Assembly: GCF_013375155.1 (NCBI RefSeq)
Contig: NZ_JABXOF010000002.1
Span: 62,001-126,000, forward strand
Origin: Serratia ureilytica
GTDB lineage: Bacteria; Pseudomonadota; Gammaproteobacteria; Enterobacterales; Enterobacteriaceae
Length of the DNA: 64,000 bases
Direction: 5' to 3'
The notes under the pieces were generated by a model. The model was not told the origin of the DNA. It searched no databases and saw nothing but the letters and a program-made list of their open reading frames with translations. Every line of letters starts with the position of its first letter. The first letter of the stretch is position 1. The translations under genes and the position numbers were made by a program. Of the stretch, positions 16,872-26,280 are shown piece after piece.

Positions 16872-18412
16872 GAGGCATCCTCCGGCCGCGCGGTTTTCGC
16901 GGTCACGTCGATGGCGTCGATACGACGGCTGTTGAACAGATTGAACTTGCCGTCGCTGCCGTGGCAGCCGTCGCCGAAGCTGAAACCGCAGCCTTTGCTT
17001 TCGGGGAAGGCTTCGCGCGCCAGCTCGCGGTGGCTCGACGGCACCACGAAGCGATCTTCATAGTTGGCGATCGCTAGGTAGCGATACATCTCCTGCGCCT
17101 GCGCTTCGCTCAGACCGACCTGCTCCAGCGCGCTGATGTCCACCACGCCGTCGACGGTTTCCGCCCGTTTGTAGTGGCGCATCGCCAGCATGCGTTTCAG
17201 CGCCAGCAGCACCGGCTCGGTATCGCCGGCGGTCAGCAGGTTCGCCAGATACTGCACCGGAATGCGCAGGCTCTCGACGTCCGGCAATACGCCACTGTGC
17301 GCCAGCTCGCCGGCGTCGGCGGCCGACTGAATCGGCGACAACGGCGGCACGTACCACACCATCGGCAGCGTGCGGTATTCCGGATGCAGCGGCAGCGCCA
17401 GCTTCCAGTCCATCGCCATTTTGTACACCGGCGATTGCTGAGCGGCTTCAATGACGCCCTGCGGCACGCCGTCCGCCAGCGCCTGAGCAATCACCTTCGG
17501 GTCATGCGGATCGAGGAAAATATCGAGCTGGCTCTGGTACAGATCCTTGTCGTTTTCCACCGCCGCCGCCTGCTCGATGCGATCGGCGTCGTACAACAGC
17601 ACGCCGAGATAGCGGATGCGGCCGACGCAGGTTTCCGAACAGACCGTCGGCTGCCCGGCTTCGATGCGCGGGTAACAGAAGATGCACTTCTCGGACTTGC
17701 CGCTCTTCCAGTTGAAGTAGATTTTCTTGTACGGGCAACCGGTCAGACACATGCGCCAACCGCGACACTTGTCCTGATCGATCAGCACGATGCCGTCTTC
17801 GCCGCGCTTGTAGATCGCCCCGCTCGGGCAGGTGGCGACGCAGGCCGGGTTGAGGCAGTGCTCGCACAGGCGCGGCAAATACATCATGAAGGTGTTTTCG
17901 AACTGGCCGTACATCGCCTTCTGCAGGTTATCGAAGTTCTTGTCCTGCGAGCGCTTTTCAAATTCCCCGCCGAGGATCTCTTCCCAGTTCGGGCCGCTTT
18001 CGATCTTGTTCATGCGCCGGCCGGTGATCAGCGAGCGCGGGCGCGCCACCGGCTGGTGTTTGCCCTGTTTGGCGGTGTGCAGATGCTGGTAGTCGTAATC
18101 GAACGGCTCGTAGTAGTCGTCCAGCGCCGGCACGTCCGGGTTGGCGAAGATTTTCGCCAGCACGCCGACGCGGCTGCCCATGCGCGGCTCCAGCTTGCCG
18201 TTGATTTTACGGATCCAGCCGCCCTTCCACTTCTCCTGATCTTCCCAGGCGTGCGGATACCCGACGCCGGGCTTGCTTTCCACGTTGTTGAACCAGGCGT
18301 ATTCCATCCCCTCGCGGCTGGTCCAGACGTTCTTGCAGGTGACCGAACAGGTGTGGCAACCGATGCACTTGTCCAGATTCAGCACCATGCCGACTTGCGA
18401 ACGAATTTTCAT
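16868..18412 (-). CDS. narH: Respiratory nitrate reductase A beta subunit (iron-sulfur)
   Basis: 514 residues, close to the E. coli length of 512. Four cysteine groups that bind one [3Fe-4S] and three [4Fe-4S] clusters are visible: DKCIGCHTCSVTCKN near residue 15, CEHCLNPACVATCP, CRGWRMCLTGCP with tryptophan in place of one cysteine (the 3Fe site), and KCIFCYP...VCSETCVGR. It relays electrons from NarI to NarG on the cytoplasmic face. The ATG overlaps the narG stop (ATGA) and its stop overlaps narJ, so stoichiometry is translationally coupled. Confidence 0.97.
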   Translation of the reverse strand: MKIRSQVGMVLNLDKCIGCHTCSVTCKNVWTSREGMEYAWFNNVESKPGVGYPHAWEDQEKWKGGWIRKINGKLEPRMGSRVGVLAKIFANPDVPALDDYYEPFDYDYQHLHTAKQGKHQPVARPRSLITGRRMNKIESGPNWEEILGGEFEKRSQDKNFDNLQKAMYGQFENTFMMYLPRLCEHCLNPACVATCPSGAIYKRGEDGIVLIDQDKCRGWRMCLTGCPYKKIYFNWKSGKSEKCIFCYPRIEAGQPTVCSETCVGRIRYLGVLLYDADRIEQAAAVENDKDLYQSQLDIFLDPHDPKVIAQALADGVPQGVIEAAQQSPVYKMAMDWKLALPLHPEYRTLPMVWYVPPLSPIQSAADAGELAHSGVLPDVESLRIPVQYLANLLTAGDTEPVLLALKRMLAMRHYKRAETVDGVVDISALEQVGLSEAQAQEMYRYLAIANYEDRFVVPSSHRELAREAFPESKGCGFSFGDGCHGSDGKFNLFNSRRIDAIDVTAKTARPEDAS

Positions 18413-21400
18413 TTGTTGTTCTCCTGCTGACTGCCCTGCGCGTAGTCGTTGCCTTCATCGTCCAACCAATCAATACGGTTCATTTTGCGCACCACCACGA
18501 ACTCGTCGCGGTTGGAGCCGACGGTGCCGTAGTAGTTGAAGCCGTAGGCCAGCTGCGCATAGCCGCCGATCATGTGGGTCGGTTTCGGGCAAGCGCGGGT
18601 CACCGAGTTATGGATGCCGCCGCGTTGGCGAGTGATCTCCGAGCCGGGCAGATTCACGATGCGCTCCTGCGCGTGGTACATCATGGTCATCCCCGCCGGG
18701 ATACGCTGGCTGACCACCGCGCGCGCCGTCAGCGCGCCGTTGGCGTTGAAGGCCTCGATCCAGTCGTTGTCCGCGATGCCCAGATCTTTGGCGTCGTCTT
18801 CGCTCAGCCAGACGATCGGGCCGCCGCGCGACAGCGTCAGCATCAGCAGGTTGTCGCTGTAGGTGGAGTGGATGCCCCACTTCTGGTGCGGCGTCAGGAA
18901 GTTCAGCGCCTTCTCCTTGTTGCCGTTCGGTTTGCTGTTGAGCAGCGGCTGCGCGGCGCGGGTGTCGATCGGCGGCCTATACGCCAGCAGGCTTTCGCCG
19001 AAGGCGCGCATCCACTCGTGATCCTGATACAGCTGCTGACGGCCGCTGAGGGTGCGCCACGGGATCAGCTCGTGCACGTTGGTGTAGCAGGCGTTATAGG
19101 AAACGTGCTCGTCTTCCAGGCCGGACCAGGTTGGGCTGGAGATGATTTTGCGCGGCTGCGCCTGAATGTCGCGGAAGCGAATTTTCTCGTCTTCCTTGTT
19201 CAGCGCCAGATGCCGGTGATCGCGTCCGGTGACGTTGCTCAGCGCTTCCCAGGCTTTCACCGCCACCTGGCCGTTGGTTTCCGGCGCCAGCGACAGGATC
19301 ACTTCCGCCGCGTCTATCGCGCTCTCGATCTTCGGCCGCCCCGCCGCCGGGCCATCGGCCTTGACGTAGTTAAGCTGCTTGAGGAAATCGACCTCGGTCT
19401 GGGTGTTCCAGCTGATGCCCTTGCCGCCGTTGCCCAGTTTGTCCATCAACGGCCCCAAGGAGGTAAAGCGCTCGTAGGTGGCCGGATAATCGCGCTCCAC
19501 CGCGATGATGTGCGGCGCGGTTTTGCCGGGGATCAGTTCGCACTCGCCTTTCTTCCAGTCCTGCACGCCGTAAGGCTGCGCCAGCTCGGCGGCGGAGTCG
19601 TGCTGAATAGGCAAGGTCACCACGTCGGTTTCCTGGCCCAGATGGCCGACGCACACCTCGGAGAAGGCTTTGGCGATGCCCTTGTAGATTTCCCAGTCGC
19701 TCTTCGAATCCCAGGCCGGATCGACCGCCGCCGACAGCGGGTGAATGAACGGGTGCATGTCGGAGGTGTTCATGTCGTCTTTTTCGTACCAGGTGGCGGT
19801 CGGCAGCACCACGTCGGAATACAGGCAGGTGCTCGACATGCGGAAATCGAGCGTCACCACCAGATCCAGTTTGCCTTCACCGCCCTGCTCGCGCCATTCC
19901 ACTTCCTGCGGCTTCACGCCGCCCTGCTGGCCGAGATCTTTCCCCTGGATACCGTTCTCGGTGCCCAACAGGTATTTGAGCATGTATTCATGGCCCTTGC
20001 CGGAAGAACCCAGCAGGTTGGAGCGCCAGACGAACAGGTTGCGCGGGAAGTTCTGCGGATTGTCCGGCTGCTCGGCGGCAAAGCCCAGCGCGCCGCTCTT
20101 CAGGCTGTCGACGGTGAACTCAACCGGCGACTGGCCGGCAGCACGGGCCTGCTCCGCCAGGCGCAGCGGATTGGCGCCCAGCTGCGGCGCCGACGGCAGC
20201 CAGCCCATGCGCTCCGCGCGCACGTTGAAGTCGATCAGGCTGCCGCCGAAACGCGATTTGTCCGCCAGCGGCGACAGCAGCTCATCGGCGCCGACGGTTT
20301 CATAGCGCCATTGGCTGGAATGGTTGTAGAAGAACGAGGTGCTGTTCATGTGGCGCGGCGGGCGCTGCCAGTCAAGGCCGAACGCCAGCGGCAGCCAGCC
20401 GGTTTGCGGCCGCAGTTTTTCCTGGCCGACGTAGTGCGCCCAGCCGCCGCCGCTCTGGCCGACGCAACCGCAGAAGATCAACATATTGATCAGGCCGCGG
20501 TAGGTCATGTCCATGTGATACCAGTGGTTGACGCCGGCGCCGACGATGATCATCGAACGGCCGTGGGTCTTCTCGGCGTTTTCCGCGAACTCGCGGGCAA
20601 TGCGGATGATGTTGTGGCGCGACACGCCGGTGATCTGCTCGGCCCAGGCCGGGCTGTAAGCCTTGACCTCGTCATAGTCGGCGGCGCAGTTGGCGTCGCC
20701 CAGCCCGCGCTCCAGGCCGTAGTTGGCCAGCGTCAGGTCATACACGCTGGTCACCAGCGCTTCACTGCCGTCCGCCAGCCGCAGGCGTTTCACCGGCAGC
20801 TTGTGCAGCAGGATTTCGTCCAGCGCCACGCTGTTGAAATGCTCGCTGTCGGCGCCGCCGAAGTACGGGAAGCCCACCTCGGCAACGTCGTCATGCATGC
20901 CCAGCAGACTGAGCTGCAGCTCGACTTCCTGTTGCGACTTGCCTTCGCGCTGCTCCAGGTTCCACTTGCCCTTCTCGCCCCAGCGGAAACCGATGGAGCC
21001 CTGCGGCGCCACCAGCTCGCCGCTGCGGCTGTCGATAGCGACGGTTTTCCACTCGGGATTGTTTTCCTGGCCCAGTCCGTCCACCAGATCGGCGGCGCGC
21101 AGCAGGCGGCCGGCGGCGTAGTGGCCGCCTTCACGCGGCTCCAGCAGCACCAGCATCGGCATGTCGGTATAGCGGCGCACGTAGTCGCGGAAGTAGCCGA
21201 CTTCGCGATCGAGATGGAACTCTTTCAGCATCACATGGCCCATCGCCAGCGCCATCGCGCTGTCGGTGCCCTGCTTCGGATTCAGCCAGTGGTCGCACAG
21301 CTTGGCGACTTCGGCGTAGTCCGGCGTCACCGCCACGGTTTTGGTGCCCTTGTAGCGCACTTCGGTAAAGAAGTGGGCGTCCGGGGTGCGCGTCTGCGGC

Positions 21401-22170
21401 ACGTTGGAGCCCCAGGCGATGATGTAGGAGGAGTTGTACCAGTCGGCGGACTCCGGCACGTCGGTCTGCTCGCCCCAGGTCATCGGCGAAGCCGGCGGCA
21501 AATCGCAATACCAGTCGTAGAAGCTCAGGCAGGCGCCGCCGATCAGCGACAGGTACCGAGCGCCGGCGGCGTAGGACACCATCGACATCGCCGGGATCGG
21601 CGAGAAGCCGATAATGCGGTCAGGGCCGAAGGTTTTGGCGGTATAGACGTTGGCAGCGGCGATCAGTTCATTGACCTCTTGCCAGCTGGAGCGGACGAAA
21701 CCGCCGCGGCCGCGCGCCACCTTGTAGCTTTTGGCTTTTTCCGCATCGCCGACGATCGATCCCCAGGCCTCGACCGGATCGCTGTGCTGCACTTTCGCCT
21801 CGCGCCACAGTTTGAGCAGCCGCTTGCGCATCAGCGGGTATTTCAGCCGGTTGGCGCTGTACAGGTACCAGGAGTAGCTGGCGCCGCGCGGGCAGCCGCG
21901 CGGTTCATGGTTGGGCAGATCGGGGCGGGTGCGCGGATAGTCGGTTTGCTGGGTTTCCCAGGTCACCAGACCATTCTTCACGTAGATCTTCCAACTGCAG
22001 GAACCGGTGCAGTTCACGCCATGGGTGGAACGCACCACTTTGTCATGCTGCCAACGGCTGCGGTAGCCGTCTTCCCAGTCGCGGTTGGTGTTCAAGGTCT
22101 GGCCGTGATCGCCAGAAAAAGGCTCCGCCAACTGCTTGAAATAGCGGAAACGGTCTAAAAATTTGCTCAT
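18409..22170 (-). CDS. narG: Respiratory nitrate reductase A alpha subunit (molybdoenzyme)
   Basis: 1253-residue catalytic subunit of the membrane-bound nitrate reductase, reducing nitrate to nitrite in the cytoplasm with a bis-MGD cofactor. The N-terminal [4Fe-4S] ligands are present as His50, Cys54 and Cys58 (THGVNCTGSCSW) and Cys93 (PRGCPRG), as in E. coli. ATG 22170 is the only sensible start. Unusually, narK is not next upstream: an exopolysaccharide locus intervenes and narK is about 16.5 kb away. A perfect FNR box 85 bases upstream shows the gene keeps its own anaerobic promoter. Confidence 0.98.
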   Translation of the reverse strand: MSKFLDRFRYFKQLAEPFSGDHGQTLNTNRDWEDGYRSRWQHDKVVRSTHGVNCTGSCSWKIYVKNGLVTWETQQTDYPRTRPDLPNHEPRGCPRGASYSWYLYSANRLKYPLMRKRLLKLWREAKVQHSDPVEAWGSIVGDAEKAKSYKVARGRGGFVRSSWQEVNELIAAANVYTAKTFGPDRIIGFSPIPAMSMVSYAAGARYLSLIGGACLSFYDWYCDLPPASPMTWGEQTDVPESADWYNSSYIIAWGSNVPQTRTPDAHFFTEVRYKGTKTVAVTPDYAEVAKLCDHWLNPKQGTDSAMALAMGHVMLKEFHLDREVGYFRDYVRRYTDMPMLVLLEPREGGHYAAGRLLRAADLVDGLGQENNPEWKTVAIDSRSGELVAPQGSIGFRWGEKGKWNLEQREGKSQQEVELQLSLLGMHDDVAEVGFPYFGGADSEHFNSVALDEILLHKLPVKRLRLADGSEALVTSVYDLTLANYGLERGLGDANCAADYDEVKAYSPAWAEQITGVSRHNIIRIAREFAENAEKTHGRSMIIVGAGVNHWYHMDMTYRGLINMLIFCGCVGQSGGGWAHYVGQEKLRPQTGWLPLAFGLDWQRPPRHMNSTSFFYNHSSQWRYETVGADELLSPLADKSRFGGSLIDFNVRAERMGWLPSAPQLGANPLRLAEQARAAGQSPVEFTVDSLKSGALGFAAEQPDNPQNFPRNLFVWRSNLLGSSGKGHEYMLKYLLGTENGIQGKDLGQQGGVKPQEVEWREQGGEGKLDLVVTLDFRMSSTCLYSDVVLPTATWYEKDDMNTSDMHPFIHPLSAAVDPAWDSKSDWEIYKGIAKAFSEVCVGHLGQETDVVTLPIQHDSAAELAQPYGVQDWKKGECELIPGKTAPHIIAVERDYPATYERFTSLGPLMDKLGNGGKGISWNTQTEVDFLKQLNYVKADGPAAGRPKIESAIDAAEVILSLAPETNGQVAVKAWEALSNVTGRDHRHLALNKEDEKIRFRDIQAQPRKIISSPTWSGLEDEHVSYNACYTNVHELIPWRTLSGRQQLYQDHEWMRAFGESLLAYRPPIDTRAAQPLLNSKPNGNKEKALNFLTPHQKWGIHSTYSDNLLMLTLSRGGPIVWLSEDDAKDLGIADNDWIEAFNANGALTARAVVSQRIPAGMTMMYHAQERIVNLPGSEITRQRGGIHNSVTRACPKPTHMIGGYAQLAYGFNYYGTVGSNRDEFVVVRKMNRIDWLDDEGNDYAQGSQQENNK

Positions 22171-22254
22171 CCGGAATGCTCCTGAAGGCTCTTGTCGTTA
22201 TAAGAAGACATGCTCAATCTGCCGCCAGCCTACTGACGGCCAACCGGCGGCAAA

Positions 22255-22268
22255 TTGATTGCGATCAA
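22255..22268 (-). promoter_or_regulatory. FNR box of the narG promoter
   Basis: TTGAT-TGCG-ATCAA, a perfect palindromic match to the FNR consensus. A -10-like TAGGCT lies at 22232-22227 on the minus strand; with a start near 22220 the box is centred at -41.5, the class II activation position. No clear 7-2-7 NarL site was found in the spacer. Confidence 0.8.
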
Positions 22269-22421
22269 GAGAAAGCGGCGGGCGACGCGTGCGCCGGGCG
22301 GGAAATACCACCAAAGTATAGGGGTGAGAAATAGGATTAATTGTTTGAATTAAAATGAATAAATCAGAATATCAAGATGAAGGCGAACGGGCGGGAGGCA
22401 AGACGGGGTATTTGGGGGTAG

Positions 22422-22444
22422 GACGCGGGGGAAAACCCCGCGTC
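22422..22444 (-). terminator. Hairpin at the end of the exopolysaccharide operon
   Basis: GACGCGGGG and CCCCGCGTC arms (nine pairs) with a five-base loop, starting six bases after the last glycosyltransferase stop. It lacks a good T-run, so termination may be partial; read-through would enter the narG promoter region. Confidence 0.5.
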
Positions 22445-22449
22445 GGGTT

Positions 22450-23352
22450 TCAGAAAGGGACGCCGCGGAAGAAGACGTTGCGCAGAATGTTCTTCATGTA
22501 AACGCCGGCCATAACTCCGCTGTTGACGTAGATGATGCCCTTCATGCCGTGCAGCACGCCGCCGAGACGGCTTCGGCTGTCGGTGATGATGCGCGACGTG
22601 ATACAGGTGTGGCGCAGCCGCATCACCTTGCGCGCCCGCGGCGAAATCTGCGGCATCAACCGGCGCTCGAACTGCATTTTGTTGTGATAGCCGATGATGC
22701 CTTTCGGGCTGGAGGTAATACGCTCACCGTCGTGATCGTTATGCACCGCCAGGCGCTCGTGCAACGTGCCGACGCGCATGCCCGCCGCCAGCAGGCGATA
22801 AATGAAGATATGATCCTGATAACGCGGGGTATTGAAGAACCCGCGCACCGCGATCGCCGCCTCCCGGCGCAGCATGATCATCGGCGTGTAAGCGACGCCG
22901 GCCAGCATGAAGTCCTCCAGCCCGTCGCAGCGGGCGCGGTAATAGCGCTCGGCGCTGATTTGGCCATCCTGCAGAATATCCATATCGCACAGGCTGACGG
23001 GGTAATCGCCGCGCTGCATAAAGGCCAGCTGACGGGCGATCTTCTCCGGGTGGTAGTAATCGTCGTCGTCCAGAAAAGTGAGGTATTCCCCGGTGGCGCG
23101 CAGGATGCCGCTGTTGCGCGCCCGCGCCCCGCCGCCGTTGCGCGCGCGCGGGCAATAGACGATCTGCCCGGCGGCAATATAGCCGGCCAGCCGTTCGCGG
23201 GTGGCCTGGCGCTGCGGATGGTCCGGCGGATTATCGTCCACCACCACGATCTCCACCGGCTGATGGGTTTGCGCCAGGACGCTGTCGATGGCGCGCGCCA
23301 GCAGTTCGCTGCGGCCATAGGTCGGAATAATGACGCTGACTTTGATACTCAT
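22450..23352 (-). CDS. Family 2 glycosyltransferase
   Basis: 300 residues from ATG 23352, chosen because it gives the canonical N-terminus MSIKVSVIIPTYGRSELLAR. GT-A fold with the nucleotide-binding VVVDDNPPD and the metal-binding FLDDDDYYHPEK. A basic, partly amphipathic C-terminus suggests inner-membrane association. It is the last gene of the exopolysaccharide operon, and would add a sugar to the undecaprenyl-linked repeat unit. Sugar specificity cannot be inferred. Confidence 0.85.
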   Translation of the reverse strand: MSIKVSVIIPTYGRSELLARAIDSVLAQTHQPVEIVVVDDNPPDHPQRQATRERLAGYIAAGQIVYCPRARNGGGARARNSGILRATGEYLTFLDDDDYYHPEKIARQLAFMQRGDYPVSLCDMDILQDGQISAERYYRARCDGLEDFMLAGVAYTPMIMLRREAAIAVRGFFNTPRYQDHIFIYRLLAAGMRVGTLHERLAVHNDHDGERITSSPKGIIGYHNKMQFERRLMPQISPRARKVMRLRHTCITSRIITDSRSRLGGVLHGMKGIIYVNSGVMAGVYMKNILRNVFFRGVPF

Positions 23353-23397
23353 AATGGGCTTCCACACGGGTTTATCGTCGTTCGGGCACGGTCAGAT

Positions 23398-24384
23398 TCA
23401 CCCGAAACGGTTGTAGAGACTGGCCATCAGGTAGTAGACCAGCGGACTGCGGTAGAACAGGCGGTTCTTGCGGCTCAGCATTTGCCGCTCCTCCGCCCGC
23501 AGCCGGGCATAGCGCCGTTTCAGCTCGGCGGTTTCCCGCAGCGCGTCACGCAGGCCGAAGAAGTCCAGCCCGACCAGCAGACGCGCCTTCAGCGTGGTGA
23601 CGAACAGCACCGAGTGGAATCCCTTCCCCCCCTCGCGGCGACGCCCGCTGTCAGCGCGCTCGATGGCATAATCGAGATCGTCCAAATCCCGCCGCTTCGG
23701 CGCGCGCGTGATGCCGTTGGGGTTAGCGCGGTATCCTACCAACGGCGTGTCGCACACCACGATGCGGTTCGCTTTCAGATACAGCTGCGGGATCAGCTGG
23801 ATATCCTCGAAGTTGCGCCCCGCCGGAAACGCGGCGTCGTTGAACAGCGAACGGTGATAAATCCGCGCCCAGGCGTACCACAGGCTGCGGTTAAAACTGT
23901 CCGCCAGCAGCGCCATATGCGGCTCGCGCTCCTGTGGCGCGGCGTTGCCGGGCACGATCGCCATCAGGCCATCCGGTTCTATCTTGCCGTTTTTCAGCCG
24001 CGAGAAACGCTGGGCGTTGAACGCCACGATCTCCACCTGCGGGTTATCCGCCAGCAGGCGCCCCAAAATGCTGAAATAGCCCGGCAGCAGCACGTCGTCG
24101 GAGTCCAGAAAACCGAGATATTCGCCTTCGGCATGGGCGATCCCGGCGTTGCGCGCGGCGCTCAACCCCTGGTTATCCTGGCGCAGGATGCTGACCTGCG
24201 TTTTCAATGCCGGATAACGGCACAGCACCTCTTGCGCGACGGCGATGGAGCCGTCCGGGCTGCCGTCATCGACGAGGATCACTTCCGCCCAGTCGGGCAA
24301 TTGACTCAGCACCGAGTCCAGGCACGCTTCGATGTAGGCTTCCACCTTATACACCGGGACGATCAGGCTTAGCGTGATAGTCAT
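23398..24384 (-). CDS. Family 2 glycosyltransferase
   Basis: 328 residues, start ATG 24384. N-terminal GT-A signature LSLIVPVYKVEAYIEACLDS, nucleotide site ILVDDGSPDGS, and DXD-type FLDSDDVLLPGYF. The C-terminal ~100 residues are basic (RRREGG, KRRYARLRAEERQM), as in capsule glycosyltransferases that bind the membrane. It is 12 bases downstream of the glycosidase-like gene. Part of the repeat-unit assembly set; donor and linkage unknown. Confidence 0.86.
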   Translation of the reverse strand: MTITLSLIVPVYKVEAYIEACLDSVLSQLPDWAEVILVDDGSPDGSIAVAQEVLCRYPALKTQVSILRQDNQGLSAARNAGIAHAEGEYLGFLDSDDVLLPGYFSILGRLLADNPQVEIVAFNAQRFSRLKNGKIEPDGLMAIVPGNAAPQEREPHMALLADSFNRSLWYAWARIYHRSLFNDAAFPAGRNFEDIQLIPQLYLKANRIVVCDTPLVGYRANPNGITRAPKRRDLDDLDYAIERADSGRRREGGKGFHSVLFVTTLKARLLVGLDFFGLRDALRETAELKRRYARLRAEERQMLSRKNRLFYRSPLVYYLMASLYNRFG

Positions 24385-24396
24385 GAACGGGTATCC

Positions 24397-26280
24397 TTAT
24401 TGATTGCTAGTGTCTCGTTGCACCCACAGCGCGCTGCTGCCCACCGCGGGCAATTTGGCGTCGATCTGCGGCTGCCCCTGCCAGCGCCAGCCGGGCGGCA
24501 GGTCAAAACGGGCGGCCATCGGCCGATAGTACGGGTTGGCGATCAGCACCAGGCCGCGCTCGCCGTCGATAAACAGCCGCGCCGGTACGGCGGTGTTGTT
24601 GCCGGACAGCGTCGCACTTTCGCCCGAGAGCAGGTACGGCGTGAAGCTGTCGATCTGTTGCGCCACGCGGGTAACCCCTTGCCAAATACCGTCGAATTCC
24701 TGTTGGTTGAAATCACCGCTGCGGCGCTTGTAGAACAGGTCGGTATAGGAGTAGAACAGCAGCCCTTTGACGCCGCCGATCAGCCCCAGCCAGGCCTGGT
24801 TGCGGATCTCCGCTTCGCTCGGTTGGCGCGGCTTGCGGTGCGGCTCATAGGCGGCGTGATCCATGATCTGCATCACCAGCCAGGCGCCCTTCGCCTGACG
24901 CGCCACCTGCACCGTCAGGCGCGAGTATTCCAGCGTGCGCGTCATATCGGCATCGCGTCCGACCGGATAAGGATCGCTGGCCAACACGTCGGAACTGTTG
25001 AAATAGGCGTTGAGCGCGCCGGTCTGATTCAGCGCCTGAAAGGTCAGATGGTCAGGATCTTGTTGCTTCACCTGCAGATGCATCTGCTCTATCTGCGGCG
25101 CGTACTTCGGCGCCAGCTCATCGTTGATGTACCAGGCGAGCAGGTTCGGCTGAGTTTTAAACTTCTCCACATAAGACGCCGTCAACTGCGGGTAGCTCAG
25201 GCGCGTTTTCGGCGCAGAGTCGAGGCCGGGGTAGAAATCCTTCAGCGAGAAAATCACCTGCAGCCCGTACTGCTGCGTTTTGCGGAAATAGGCGTACGGG
25301 TCGCGCCCTGCGCCGTAGTTGTAATTCAGCACGGTGTTGAAACCGGCGTCGCGGATGCGCGCCAGATGTTCATCGGTCGCCATGTTGCCGTACATGTAGA
25401 TGCCCAGCGGAAAGAAGCGCTTGCCCTGCCGCAGCGTATAGCCCTGCTCGTCCAGCGCCACTTTCGGCGGCGCCTCGCCGATGCTGACCGGCATTTCGCT
25501 GCTCCGGCTGTGCTTCGACGCCACGTCCGTCACCTGCTGCTGCAGGCGGTACTCACCGGCGGCCAGGTTGGCCGGCAACGAGAACTCTACGCGCTGACGC
25601 TCGGCGACATGGTAGCGGCGGCTCTCCTGCCGCACGGCGGTGCGTTGGCTATCGAGCAGCGTACTTTCCACCTGCACTTCCTGAGGCTGCTGCACTTCAA
25701 TCAGGCTGGAGGCCGATTGCCCACCGGCGCGCATCTGATACAACGCCGGCGCCGTCGGCTGGCTGCAAACGTAGGCATCGTCGAACCAGGCGTTGCCGGT
25801 CGTGCCCTTGCGCATATACAGCCCCAGTACGGTGGTAGTGGCCTCTGCCGGTACGGTGAAGCTGCCCTCCACCGGCTGCCAACCGCTGCTGCCCAGCAGG
25901 CCTTGCGGGTAGCTGCCGGCCAGGTGGCGCCCCTTGGCGTCATAGCTTTCGACGTACACTCCGGCGCCCGGCTGATCGCCTTTGCCGCGCAGGTTATCGC
26001 CGCGCACCCACACGCCGAACGCGATCGTCTGCCCTGCTTTCACCTGCAGCGTTTGCAGCATCTGGTGATACTCCGCCGGGTCAGGATTGCTGTAGTACAG
26101 GCTGGCGCGGCCGCTGCGGCCGCCGGAGATCACCTTGGCCGGCGGCAGCGACCAGCCCGTCTGTCCCTGCTCAAAGCCGGGGTTGGTCAGCAGATTGGTC
26201 TCGCAGCCCGCCGCCCCGGCCTGAGCCGCCAGCCCGCATCCGATCAGCACGCAGGCTGCGTTCAAGATTTTGCTGGTCAT
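24397..26280 (-). CDS. Secreted glycoside hydrolase-like protein with N-terminal carbohydrate-binding module
   Basis: 627 residues from ATG 26280, which overlaps the upstream glycosyltransferase stop (ATGA). A signal peptide (CVLIGCGLAAQAGA) is followed by a beta-sandwich resembling carbohydrate-binding modules (NLLTNPGFEQGQTGWSLPP), a linker domain, and a TIM-barrel-like region starting about residue 270 (KRFFPLGIYMYGNMATDEHL). WYINDELAP, at a beta-strand end, offers a candidate catalytic glutamate. It is likely periplasmic and could trim or release the polysaccharide whose synthesis genes surround it. The family is not certain; the catalytic role is inferred from fold-like motifs and context. 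Confidence 0.72.
   Translation of the reverse strand: MTSKILNAACVLIGCGLAAQAGAAGCETNLLTNPGFEQGQTGWSLPPAKVISGGRSGRASLYYSNPDPAEYHQMLQTLQVKAGQTIAFGVWVRGDNLRGKGDQPGAGVYVESYDAKGRHLAGSYPQGLLGSSGWQPVEGSFTVPAEATTTVLGLYMRKGTTGNAWFDDAYVCSQPTAPALYQMRAGGQSASSLIEVQQPQEVQVESTLLDSQRTAVRQESRRYHVAERQRVEFSLPANLAAGEYRLQQQVTDVASKHSRSSEMPVSIGEAPPKVALDEQGYTLRQGKRFFPLGIYMYGNMATDEHLARIRDAGFNTVLNYNYGAGRDPYAYFRKTQQYGLQVIFSLKDFYPGLDSAPKTRLSYPQLTASYVEKFKTQPNLLAWYINDELAPKYAPQIEQMHLQVKQQDPDHLTFQALNQTGALNAYFNSSDVLASDPYPVGRDADMTRTLEYSRLTVQVARQAKGAWLVMQIMDHAAYEPHRKPRQPSEAEIRNQAWLGLIGGVKGLLFYSYTDLFYKRRSGDFNQQEFDGIWQGVTRVAQQIDSFTPYLLSGESATLSGNNTAVPARLFIDGERGLVLIANPYYRPMAARFDLPPGWRWQGQPQIDAKLPAVGSSALWVQRDTSNQ

Noticed and set aside
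18574-22158. 1194-codon plus-strand open frame opposite narG
   Set aside because: A shadow of narG in high-GC DNA; low-complexity, Arg/Gln/Ala-rich translation with no family features.
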